Assembly: GCA_964425255.1 (NCBI GenBank)
Contig: CAYRMV010000038.1
Location: 1-24,868 of the forward strand
Length of the DNA: 24,868 nucleotides
From: CAYRMV01 sp964425255
GTDB lineage: Bacteria; Bacteroidota; Bacteroidia; Flavobacteriales_D; Crocinitomicaceae
Reading direction: 5' to 3'
In this document: piece after piece, positions 7,732-13,645 of the stretch
How the letters are laid out: every line of letters begins with the position of its first letter
Numbering within the stretch: position 1 is the first letter of the stretch
Notes under the pieces: model-generated
The model's input: the letters and a program-made list of their open reading frames with translations, nothing else
What the model was told of the DNA's origin: nothing
Database searches by the model: none
Made by a program: the position numbers and the translations under genes

Positions 7732-8424
7732 ATGCTATTTATAATTCCAGCAATTATTCTGATTGTTTTCATTGTGCTAATGGTAAAACAATATGAAAAA
7801 AACAAAGAAATAGAAAAGTTAATTCGAGAGGTTAACACATTAAAAAAAGAAAATTTAGAATTAGAAACGAACCAACTTAAGTTTCAGTTGCAACCGCATA
7901 CTTTGAATAATATTATAGCGAATTTAAATGTATTTGCTAAAAGATTAAACAAAGGAATGGAATCATTAACGGATACACTGGAATATATTTTTTACAAAAA
8001 TGATGTCCATTTTGTAAGTATCCAAGAGGAAGTTGAATTTATTCGAAAATACCTTGATTTAAACGATTTATTTTTAAGTGAAATAGACGCCATTGAAATC
8101 GATATGTCAAAACTAGATACAAATGATATTCATTTTACAAAACCTTGTATTCCTCATTTAATTTCAGCTCACTTTTTAGAAAACGCGTTTAAGCACGGTG
8201 ACACAAAGCATCCGAAATTTTTAAAAATACAATTGACACTTTCAGATGGTTTTTTTGAATTGAAAGTAATAAACAAAATAAAACATAAAAATGTAGAAAT
8301 AAAACCAGGTATCGGTTTAATCAATACAGAACGTCGCTTATCTATTTTAATGGGAGACAAAGAATATATAAAATCATCATGCGATCAGCAAGAATACCAT
8401 GCTACATTAACATTTAATCTATGA
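7732..8424 (+). CDS. LytS/HisKA_7TM-less sensor histidine kinase (His_kinase family)
   Basis: A 230-residue kinase of the LytS/YehU type (PF06580-like). Residues 2-18 form a single membrane helix, followed by a coiled coil at about 20-50. The H-box is QLKFQLQPHTLNNII with phospho-acceptor His56; the usual form is NPHFLFN, so Phe-Leu-Phe is replaced by Thr-Leu-Asn. The N-box is FLENAFKHG with Asn151, and the ATP-lid glycines are in GIGLINTERRL near 196-206. There is no periplasmic or PAS sensor domain, so the signal may be sensed in the membrane or through a partner. Its stop overlaps the start of the response regulator (ATGA at 8421), so the pair is translationally coupled. Confidence 0.88.
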   Translation: MLFIIPAIILIVFIVLMVKQYEKNKEIEKLIREVNTLKKENLELETNQLKFQLQPHTLNNIIANLNVFAKRLNKGMESLTDTLEYIFYKNDVHFVSIQEEVEFIRKYLDLNDLFLSEIDAIEIDMSKLDTNDIHFTKPCIPHLISAHFLENAFKHGDTKHPKFLKIQLTLSDGFFELKVINKIKHKNVEIKPGIGLINTERRLSILMGDKEYIKSSCDQQEYHATLTFNL

Positions 8425-9182
8425 AAAAACTAAACGTTGCTATATTGGAAGATGACATTGATTTATTGAAAGATTTATATTTAGATCTCAAGACGATTAG
8501 TTCTATTGAAGTTCTAGTAAAGGAAACAAGTTCTCAAAAATTTTTGGATGAAGTGAAAGAAAAATCCATTGACTTTTTGATTTTAGATATTGATTTACAA
8601 AACGATAGTAAATCTGGAATTGATGTTGCAAACAAACTAAAATTGCCTGTTCTGTTTATTACTGGAAAAACGAACGACTATGTTGAACGAATCCAATCAT
8701 TCAATTCAGATCATCCTTTTCCAGTTCATTCATTGACCAAACCCGTACCAGTTGATCGATTGAAGAAAATTATCGAGAAGATTAGTTTGCAGATACATCA
8801 AAATGACAAATCAAATTTTATATATCTTGATTTTAAAGGAAGTAAACTAAATAAAGTTGAAATAGAAACGATTGTTTATTTGTGTACGGACAAAAATCAT
8901 GGTTCCGAGTCAAACAATAAACTAATATACTTTACAAATCGAAAACCTGAAATATTAGTAGATTTTTCTTTTTCCAAAATGTTAGAAAAAGGTTTAGATC
9001 CAGAACTTTTAATTCAATCACACAAACAATTTTGGGTAAATAAGAAAAAAGTAAATTGTTACAATAAAGACCATACAATTGAGGTAGATGTGACCATTGA
9101 TGAAAATGGAAATAAAACGACAAAGCAAATACCCGTGTCAGAAAATTACCGACCTAATTTCAAAAATTTTAAATCTAAATAA
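8421..9182 (+). CDS. LytTR-family response regulator
   Basis: A 253-residue regulator. The receiver domain (residues 1-125) has the acidic pocket Glu10-Asp11-Asp12, phospho-acceptor Asp56 in LILDIDL, Thr81 and Lys107 in SLTKPV. Residues about 135-245 match a LytTR DNA-binding domain in layout: an opening strand (IYLDFKGSKL), the VEIETIVYLCTDKNHG segment, and SHKQFWVNKKKV in place of the usual RxHRSxxVN motif, closing with KQIPVSENYRPNF. The missing Arg-x-His-Arg basic cluster is a mild divergence. It is phosphorylated presumably by the upstream kinase. Target genes are not evident; the upstream palindrome at 7676-7695 would allow autoregulation. Confidence 0.9.
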   Translation: MKKLNVAILEDDIDLLKDLYLDLKTISSIEVLVKETSSQKFLDEVKEKSIDFLILDIDLQNDSKSGIDVANKLKLPVLFITGKTNDYVERIQSFNSDHPFPVHSLTKPVPVDRLKKIIEKISLQIHQNDKSNFIYLDFKGSKLNKVEIETIVYLCTDKNHGSESNNKLIYFTNRKPEILVDFSFSKMLEKGLDPELLIQSHKQFWVNKKKVNCYNKDHTIEVDVTIDENGNKTTKQIPVSENYRPNFKNFKSK

Positions 9183-9259
9183 GGCTTTCATTACTCTAAA
9201 AAGCTGTTTCGTTACTTCCGGTATGCTTATATTACTCCTTATTAGGTTGTGACTACCCG

Positions 9260-9299
9260 TGTCTAGACATTTGCTTTACAAACTTAAAATAGTAAAGCA
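9260..9299. promoter_or_regulatory. Inverted repeats just upstream of the 9302 gene
   Basis: A perfect 8-base inverted repeat, TGCTTTAC (9272-9279) and GTAAAGCA (9292-9299), ends two bases before the ATG at 9302. A separate 10-base palindrome TGTCTAGACA lies at 9260-9269. Placement against the start codon suggests an operator or an mRNA hairpin that covers the ribosome entry site. No TAnnTTTG box was found between 9183 and 9301. Confidence 0.35.
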
Positions 9300-9301
9300 G
9301 A

Positions 9302-9628
9302 ATGAAACCAAACAACATTACCAAAAAATCCTCCTTTCGACGAGAAAAGATTGGAGTATTTTATAAGACAGAACATTTCTTACTTCGTCAATGGGAACGA
9401 AAAATCTCAGATGAAATTCTTCTTTTCGCTTTAAAAACTATCCCTTGTTCAAAGGGAAGAACATACATCATTGTATCTCGAAAAATCACTTCGGAAAAAT
9501 TAGGCATAAACTGCGAACTCTTTATTCTGAAAGACGGAAAAAATCTAGTAACCTGTTTCTTAACAAAAATTGAAACCTTTAAAAGTGGTATAAAAAGGAA
9601 ACAAAACTATTTAATTATAAATCAATGA
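9302..9628 (+). CDS. Small DUF4258-like protein
   Basis: A 108-residue basic protein. The segment TEHFLLRQWERKISDEILLFALK at about residues 23-45 follows the pattern of DUF4258 proteins (HaxxRxxERgIs), and it is followed by alternating strands (TYIIVSRK, CELFILKDGKNLVTCFLT) as in that RelE/BrnT-like small fold. Some DUF4258 relatives are suspected toxins, but the family has no settled function and I do not assign one. The gene starts right after an inverted repeat. Its stop overlaps an ATG at 9625 (ATGA) that opens a 9-codon ORF. It is followed by two tiny ORFs and a hairpin, and appears to head that unit. The family call is by pattern only. Confidence 0.68.
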   Translation: MKPNNITKKSSFRREKIGVFYKTEHFLLRQWERKISDEILLFALKTIPCSKGRTYIIVSRKITSEKLGINCELFILKDGKNLVTCFLTKIETFKSGIKRKQNYLIINQ

Positions 9629-9647
9629 GCGGAAACCGAAAAGCTAA

Positions 9648-9655
9648 CGAGTAGG
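9648..9655 (+). repeat. Shared leader motif, copy 1 (CGAGTAGG)
   Basis: CGAGTAGG lies 23 bases before the ATG of the 42-residue ORF at 9679. It is the end of a longer similar stretch (9634-9655) also found before the next small ORF (9837-9860). In this copy GAG TAG is the end of a 9-codon ORF starting at 9625. Confidence 0.4.
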
Positions 9656-9678
9656 TAATCAATTTCAATTTTCAAATT

Positions 9679-9807
9679 ATGAAAAAATCAAATCATCAAG
9701 CAGATGTAAAAAACAAAAACATTGGAACTAAAGGCACAAACAAAACTTACGATAAGAATCAAGGCAATCGAGGTAAACAATTGAATCCTTATCAAGGCAA
9801 AAAGTGA
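9679..9807 (+). CDS. Tiny Lys/Asn/Gly-rich protein, 42 residues
   Basis: A 42-residue ORF, too short for most gene callers. The product begins MKKSNHQADV and carries GTKGTNKTYDKNQGNRG and ends KQLNPYQGKK. It has ten Lys and one Arg against two Asp, no Cys or Trp and almost no hydrophobic residues, so it is probably disordered and cannot be a membrane peptide. The composition is regular and free of the stop-codon density expected by chance in AT-rich DNA. I have the impression of similar short proteins with a GTNxxYDxxQGNRGxQLNP-like core in other Bacteroidota, but cannot verify this here. The AT-rich stretch before the ATG fits initiation in this phylum, where Shine-Dalgarno sequences are weak. 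Function is unknown. Confidence 0.6.
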   Translation: MKKSNHQADVKNKNIGTKGTNKTYDKNQGNRGKQLNPYQGKK

Positions 9808-9852
9808 ATTGACTTTTAAGTATTAAATCGCCCAAGCCCAAAAGCGAGCAAC

Positions 9853-9860
9853 CGAGTAGG
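9853..9860 (+). repeat. Shared leader motif, copy 2 (CGAGTAGG)
   Basis: Second CGAGTAGG, 24 bases before the ATG at 9885. The surrounding bases (9837-9860, CCCAAAAGCGAGC then AACCGAGTAGG) align with copy 1 after a small indel, which points to duplication or common use as a leader element. Confidence 0.4.
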
Positions 9861-9884
9861 CACAAACAAATAAATCCAATAACA

Positions 9885-9977
9885 ATGGCTAAAAAAGGTA
9901 ATGGCGGATGGCCTAGTACAACTGGGAATCCTTCTGGAGGAGGAAGAGATAACAATCCTCCAAGTACAGGTAAATAA
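9885..9977 (+). CDS. Tiny Gly/Asn/Pro-rich protein, 30 residues
   Basis: A 30-residue ORF whose product begins MAKKGNGGWPSTTGNPSGGG and ends RDNNPPSTGK. It is rich in Gly, Asn, Pro, Ser and Thr, has one Trp, and lacks hydrophobic stretches. The WPSTTGNxSGGGR-like core looks conserved-type rather than random, and I have the impression of short Bacteroidota proteins of this kind, not verifiable here. Its stop is 13 bases before a strong hairpin (9991-10014), as expected for the last gene of a transcription unit. It shares the CGAGTAGG leader with the ORF at 9679. An overlapping longer frame starting at 9901 is the false N-terminal extension of the XRE gene. Function is unknown. Confidence 0.6.
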   Translation: MAKKGNGGWPSTTGNPSGGGRDNNPPSTGK

Positions 9978-9990
9978 TCAGACCACCCAA

Positions 9991-10014
9991 AGCAGGAGAG
10001 TCAAATCTCCTGCT
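9991..10014 (+). terminator. Strong hairpin after the small-ORF unit
   Basis: AGCAGGAGA (9991-9999) pairs perfectly with TCTCCTGCT (10006-10014) over a 6-base loop. This GC-rich 9-bp stem stands out in an AT-rich region and lies 13 bases after the stop at 9977. A U-tract is absent downstream (CCTATCCC), so termination efficiency is uncertain; it could also stabilise the upstream mRNA end. Confidence 0.6.
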
Positions 10015-10084
10015 CCTATCCCTCAACTTGCGAAATACGCAAATATCAATCAATATTCGCTTTTTATCTTGGTTATGAACCGAT

Positions 10085-10092
10085 TAATTTTG
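10085..10092 (+). promoter_or_regulatory. -7 element for the XRE regulator
   Basis: TAATTTTG matches TAnnTTTG exactly, 15 bases before the ATG at 10108. A start of transcription about 7 bases downstream would fall near 10099 and exclude the upstream Met codons at 9901 and 10075. No good TTTG box is seen at the usual spacing. Confidence 0.4.
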
Positions 10093-10107
10093 TTGCTCTC
10101 GACAAGC

Positions 10108-10398
10108 ATGGAACTACACGACAAAATAAAACTTATTCGCCTCAGTAAAAATTTAACGCAAGTTTACCTAGCAGAGGAACTCGGAATCGATTCTGCTAAT
10201 TACAGCCGACTTGAACGAGGCGAAACAAAAATTTCAACAGAACGACTTCAACAAATTGCCCAAATACTCGACATTGATAGTTCTATTTTACTTAATAAAA
10301 CGGAAGACTTTTCATGGAAAGAGGGCAATTCATCCGTTGAAATCTTAAAAGAAATTTTACTCGAAATTCAAAAACTGAATAAACATTTATCCAAATAA
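10108..10398 (+). CDS. XRE-family transcriptional regulator
   Basis: A 96-residue DNA-binding protein. The helix-turn-helix spans about residues 1-62 (IKLIRLSKNLTQVYLAEEL, then IDSANYSRLERGETKIS), the classic Cro/CI pattern; the tail from about 75 to 96 (VEILKEILLEIQKLNKHLSK) is an amphipathic helix likely used for dimerisation. The open frame reaches back to 9901, but that part overlaps the 30-residue ORF and the hairpin and has no domain, so I chose Met at 10108, which starts exactly at the fold and follows a -7 box. It lies 7 bases before a lipoprotein gene. It might control the neighbouring small-protein unit, or be the partner of the DUF4258-like protein; both are inference. Confidence 0.85.
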   Translation: MELHDKIKLIRLSKNLTQVYLAEELGIDSANYSRLERGETKISTERLQQIAQILDIDSSILLNKTEDFSWKEGNSSVEILKEILLEIQKLNKHLSK

Positions 10399-10405
10399 TA
10401 ATCCC

Positions 10406-10768
10406 ATGAAAAAACCATTTTCTTCACTCATTTTATTAGCAGCCCTTCTTTTTACTTCATGTAAAGTGACTCATTACCAAGGAAATTACGGGCAAATTAA
10501 CCAAACCCAAATCATTCTATCTAGTGCAAATTTTAAGGTTTTAGGTAGTTTTAAAGGTGTCGCATCTGCAAAAAAAGCAAAACTTTCCATTCGAGACGAA
10601 GAAGGAATCGTGGCTCGTGCAAAAGCAAATCTAATCGAAAACGCTAAAAATCAAGGTGTCACATTAACGGGGAGTAGAACACTTGTTCATGTAACCGTAG
10701 ATCTGATACAAAATCCCAAAATGGTTACTGCTACAGTTAGTGCAGACATCATCGAGTTCATAAAGTAA
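10406..10768 (+). CDS. Small lipoprotein, DUF6567-like
   Basis: A 120-residue lipoprotein. The signal peptide ends in the lipobox LLFTSC with lipidation at Cys19. The mature part (NQTQIILSSANFKVLGSFKGVASA, then KAKANLIENAKNQG and SRTLVHVTVDLIQ) fits the DUF6567 family of small Bacteroidota lipoproteins as I remember it. The lack of a +2 Asp fits the Bacteroidota, where surface export depends on other signals. It follows the XRE gene by 7 bases and precedes another lipoprotein by 16, so the three may be co-transcribed. The function of the family is unknown. Confidence 0.8.
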   Translation: MKKPFSSLILLAALLFTSCKVTHYQGNYGQINQTQIILSSANFKVLGSFKGVASAKKAKLSIRDEEGIVARAKANLIENAKNQGVTLTGSRTLVHVTVDLIQNPKMVTATVSADIIEFIK

Positions 10769-10784
10769 TTAAATCCAAATCAAT

Positions 10785-11138
10785 ATGAAAACAAACTATT
10801 TACTACTGTTTTTCGTTACTGCAACTCTTACTTTGACAACGAGTTGTAAGAAAAACAAAACAGGAGATTTGAAAGTAAATGTGATCGATGGAACGGGCAA
10901 TTCGATCGGTAGTGGAAAAACGGTATTTCTTTATCAAGGTCTTTCCGACTACAACAATGCCCTTTATTCCGAATCAGCAATTACGAACTCTTCAGGACAA
11001 GTAGAATTTCTTGAACTCGAACCAGGAGATTATTATGCTGATTGTGACTGGGAGAATCAACTAGGATCTATCGTTACAAGTAGCGGAAGCGGCTCAGTTG
11101 ATAAAAAAATGGTAACAACCATTACAATTGCTCCTTAA
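10785..11138 (+). CDS. Small lipoprotein with beta-sandwich domain
   Basis: A 117-residue lipoprotein with a signal peptide ending in TLTTSC (Cys21), then a Lys-rich linker KKNKTGD. Residues about 28-117 form one strand-rich domain (LKVNVIDGTGNSIGSGKTVFLYQ ... GQVEFLELEPGDYYADCDWEN) with the layout of a carboxypeptidase-regulatory/prealbumin-like or SpaA-like sandwich, including the GxVxFxxLxPGxYY motif common to those folds. No catalytic motif is visible. It is the last gene before a stem-loop at 11174-11211 and is likely in the XRE/lipoprotein unit. Role unknown, probably envelope-associated. Confidence 0.78.
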   Translation: MKTNYLLLFFVTATLTLTTSCKKNKTGDLKVNVIDGTGNSIGSGKTVFLYQGLSDYNNALYSESAITNSSGQVEFLELEPGDYYADCDWENQLGSIVTSSGSGSVDKKMVTTITIAP

Positions 11139-11173
11139 TTAAGGTCCGAATTCGCAAGCATCCATTCATTAAA

Positions 11174-11211
11174 AACTGAGTTCGATTTTACTTTTTGAAT
11201 TGAACTCAGTT
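11174..11211. terminator. Stem-loop with CTGAGTTCGATT core (terminator or repeat)
   Basis: AACTGAGTTC (11174-11183) pairs perfectly with GAACTCAGTT (11202-11211), and the stem can extend inward by five more pairs including two G-U, over an 8-base loop. A short A/T stretch follows. It lies between two genes on the same strand and could terminate the lipoprotein unit. Its core CTGAGTTCGATT is also the core of the inverted repeats at 13651-13915, so it may instead be a short relative of that repeat family. Confidence 0.55.
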
Positions 11212-11221
11212 AAAAACTATC

Positions 11222-11229
11222 TATCTTTA
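11222..11229 (+). promoter_or_regulatory. Near-consensus -7 element for the 11246 gene
   Basis: TATCTTTA differs from TAnnTTTG only in the last base and lies 16 bases before the ATG at 11246. No clear -33 box at the usual distance. Confidence 0.3.
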
Positions 11230-11245
11230 CCTAAAACTACAATTC

Positions 11246-11929
11246 ATGGATTTTTACTTAGACTATCCCATTACACAGAACAAAGGAGAAGTTATTTCAC
11301 TCAGTTGGACAAAAGGATACCGATCTGTCAACGCGGAATATCAGGGTGAAATGCTTTTTGAGAATAAGTCGTTTGCACAACTACAAAAAGGAATTGTTGT
11401 ACAACATCCATACTTGGGTAAAATTGAAGTAAAATTCTCGAAACAAAAATTGATTCTAAATGTGATTGTCAATGGCTTTCACTCACCAATAAACAAAGAT
11501 CATCCCATTCATAAAATCAAAAGCTACAGCACCTATTTTTGGATTGTTTTCGGAGGTACCTGCTTAATTTTTCTTTCTGACCTTGTTGTTGCAACTAGTT
11601 CTCCCAATTTACTGGTCATTTTGATTGGACCCGTTTTTACCCTACTTGCACTATTTACTTATTTTTTCTCCGCGTATCAACTTCGTAAAGCGAAAGCTTC
11701 CTTTTTCTGGATTGGATTTAGCATGTTTACTTTTCGCACGTTGTTTATCGTTGCGCTTACTTTTGCAGGCGTATTGACTTTCGATCCGATTTCAATAATG
11801 ATTAATTTCCTTGTAAAAGGTGGATTTTTACTTGCATTTATTTTGGCAATTCCGACCATACTTTCTTACCAAAAACATGAAAAGTATATCTTTCAAGAAA
11901 ACGATGATACAATTTTAGATCAAAAGTAA
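11246..11929 (+). CDS. Four-helix membrane protein, unknown function
   Basis: A 227-residue protein I do not recognise. Residues 1-90 are a soluble strand-rich region (EYQGEMLFENKSFAQLQKG ... GKIEVKFSKQKLILNVIVNG) that could be a small regulatory or binding domain. Four membrane helices follow at about 97-117, 121-143, 152-176 and 183-207, and a short charged tail ends the protein. The N-terminal half repeats the theme of an edge-on beta sheet with an NGFHSP turn. It stands between a stem-loop upstream and its own yedI neighbour (84 bases downstream, with a separate -7 box), so it is probably monocistronic. No catalytic or transport motif is visible. Confidence 0.8.
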   Translation: MDFYLDYPITQNKGEVISLSWTKGYRSVNAEYQGEMLFENKSFAQLQKGIVVQHPYLGKIEVKFSKQKLILNVIVNGFHSPINKDHPIHKIKSYSTYFWIVFGGTCLIFLSDLVVATSSPNLLVILIGPVFTLLALFTYFFSAYQLRKAKASFFWIGFSMFTFRTLFIVALTFAGVLTFDPISIMINFLVKGGFLLAFILAIPTILSYQKHEKYIFQENDDTILDQK

Positions 11930-11983
11930 AACAGATTTGCACAATGATTTTCGAGGAAAGTTAATCAAATGCGGGAGAATTTA

Positions 11984-11991
11984 TACTTTTG
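11984..11991 (+). promoter_or_regulatory. -7 element for yedI-pdxJ
   Basis: TACTTTTG matches TAnnTTTG exactly and lies 22 bases before the yedI ATG. No obvious TTTG at the usual upstream distance. Confidence 0.42.
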
Positions 11992-12013
11992 ACCTTTAAA
12001 CCAAATTTAGAAT

Positions 12014-12877
12014 ATGGCCTCAGGTTTTTTTGCCCTTTTGGATGATATTAGTGCATTGATGGACGATGTTGCATCCGCTAGTAAAATTGCAACCAGTAAA
12101 ACAGCGGGAATTTTAGGAGATGATTTAGCTGTAAATGCCGAAAAAGCAACTGGATTTTTGTCTTCCCGCGAACTTCCGGTTTTATGGAAAATCACCAAAG
12201 GCGCGCTTCTCAATAAAGTAATCATCATTCCATTTGTGTTTTTGTTGAGTTTTCTTTACAAACCAACAATTACTCTAATTCTTATCATCGGCGGATTGTA
12301 TTTGGCGTATGAAGGTGTTGAAAAAATCATTGAATATTTCTTCCACAAACAAGTTGAAAGCCACAAACATGTGGAGGAAATCAGCATGGACAATTCGGAG
12401 GAGGAAGAAAAAGTGAAAGTAAAATCAGCAATTACAACGGATTTTATCTTGTCTTTGGAAATTGTCATCATTGCGTTGGGATCGGTTCTTGACAAACCAA
12501 TGTCTGTTCAGATTGCTACCGTTTCGATTGTGGCTTTGTTGGCTACGGTTGGTGTCTACGGAATTGTTGCTCTCATTGTTCGGATGGACGACACTGGATT
12601 CAAATTGATCAAACACAGCAACAACCAAGGATTTGAAGCAGCAGTTGGTCGTGCTTTAGTAAAAGCTTTGCCACTTGTTATTCGTACTTTGGCCGTAGTT
12701 GGAACCATCGCATTAATCCTAGTTTCAGGAGGGATTTTTGCTCACAACATTGAATACCTTCATCATTTTATGCCTCAGATTCCTGGGATTGTGAAAGAAA
12801 TCATGTATGGTCTCATCGCTGGATTATTGGCCGTTGGTTTGATGACTATCGGTAAACTCATTTTCAAGAAAAAATAA
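12014..12877 (+). CDS. yedI: DUF808 / YedI inner-membrane protein
   Basis: A 287-residue membrane protein of the DUF808 family (E. coli YedI). The N-terminal signature is very well kept: SGFFALLDDISALMDDVA, KTAGILGDDLAVNAEKA and SSRELPVLWKITKGALLNK (residues about 3-63). Membrane helices follow (about 70-100, 140-185, 210-240, 255-285), with a charged cytoplasmic loop near 110-135. It lacks a signal peptide. The biochemical role of the family is not established. pdxJ starts 9 bases after the stop, so the two are probably co-transcribed, although no functional link is known to me. Confidence 0.93.
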   Translation: MASGFFALLDDISALMDDVASASKIATSKTAGILGDDLAVNAEKATGFLSSRELPVLWKITKGALLNKVIIIPFVFLLSFLYKPTITLILIIGGLYLAYEGVEKIIEYFFHKQVESHKHVEEISMDNSEEEEKVKVKSAITTDFILSLEIVIIALGSVLDKPMSVQIATVSIVALLATVGVYGIVALIVRMDDTGFKLIKHSNNQGFEAAVGRALVKALPLVIRTLAVVGTIALILVSGGIFAHNIEYLHHFMPQIPGIVKEIMYGLIAGLLAVGLMTIGKLIFKKK

Positions 12878-12886
12878 AGGAAAATT

Positions 12887-13609
12887 ATGGCAACAAAACT
12901 CAGTGTAAACATCAACAAAATTGCAACCATCCGCAATGCAAGAGGTGGAAATACGCCCAATGTAGTTCAAGTAGCCATCGATTGTGAACGCTTTGGTGCC
13001 GATGGAATTACGATACATCCTCGCCCTGATGAGCGACACATCACAAAGCAAGACACATACGATCTAAAGAAAGTGGTTAAAACTGAATTTAATATCGAAG
13101 GATATCCGGATGAACGATTTTTATCACTTTTGGAAGAACTTCGACCTGAACAAGCAACTTTGGTTCCAGATCCACCTCATGTCTTGACTTCCAATGCTGG
13201 TTGGGACACCGTGAAACATGAAACTTACCTTCGGGATCTCGTTGCGAAAATCAAATCTTGGGGTATCCGAACTTCGATTTTTGTTGATACGAACACAGAA
13301 AACATTCGTTATGCAGCAAAAACAGGTGTTGATCGCATCGAATTGTACACAGGACCTTATGCTGAAGAATTTTCACACAGAAAAGAAAATGCCATTGCTC
13401 CTTACGTTCAAGCTGCGCAATTAGCACATGAATTAGGAATGGGAATCAATGCAGGACACGATTTAAGCCTAGAAAACTTACGCTATTTTAAAGAGCAGAT
13501 TCCTTTTTTGGAAGAAGTTTCCATCGGACATGCGCTTATTTCAGATGCCTTGTATTTAGGTTTGGAAAATACCGTTCAACGATATAAATATTTGCTCCGT
13601 GATGAGTAA
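12887..13609 (+). CDS. pdxJ: Pyridoxine 5'-phosphate synthase
   Basis: PdxJ condenses 3-amino-2-oxopropyl phosphate with 1-deoxy-D-xylulose 5-phosphate to give pyridoxine 5'-phosphate, the last ring-forming step of the DXP-dependent vitamin B6 pathway, in the cytoplasm. The TIM-barrel protein of 240 residues (E. coli about 243) shows VNINKIATIRNARGG at 7-21, the phosphate/active-site IHPRPDERHI with His44, Arg46 and His51, VPDPP near 97-101, FVDT near 126-129 and INAGHDLSLENL in the last third, all expected for the family. It is 9 bases downstream of yedI. A gene-free, repeat-containing stretch follows its stop codon. No other B6 gene lies in the window. Confidence 0.96.
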   Translation: MATKLSVNINKIATIRNARGGNTPNVVQVAIDCERFGADGITIHPRPDERHITKQDTYDLKKVVKTEFNIEGYPDERFLSLLEELRPEQATLVPDPPHVLTSNAGWDTVKHETYLRDLVAKIKSWGIRTSIFVDTNTENIRYAAKTGVDRIELYTGPYAEEFSHRKENAIAPYVQAAQLAHELGMGINAGHDLSLENLRYFKEQIPFLEEVSIGHALISDALYLGLENTVQRYKYLLRDE

Positions 13610-13619
13610 TTTTGTTACA

Positions 13620-13641
13620 AACCTATGTTCGATTCTAAATT
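13620..13641 (+). repeat. Degenerate extra copy of the inverted-repeat end
   Basis: This 22-base stretch (AACCTATGTTCGATTCTAAA...) is 19/22 identical to 13651-13672 in direct orientation, 31 bases upstream. It looks like the end of an older or nested copy of the same element, starting 10 bases after the pdxJ stop. Confidence 0.5.
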
Positions 13642-13645
13642 AAGG

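Noticed and set aside
9648..9860. CRISPR-like repeats
   Set aside because: Only two short copies about 205 bases apart with coding sequence between them; no array or cas gene in the window.
9901..10107. N-terminal extension of the XRE frame (69 extra residues)
   Set aside because: It overlaps the 30-residue ORF and the hairpin, has no domain, and a -7 box at 10085 lies inside it. The fold begins at Met 10108.
9302..10398. Classical HigBA-type toxin-antitoxin operon
   Set aside because: The DUF4258-like and XRE genes are separated by about 480 bases with two small ORFs and a hairpin, and the XRE gene seems to have its own promoter. A functional link stays possible but is not supported as an operon.
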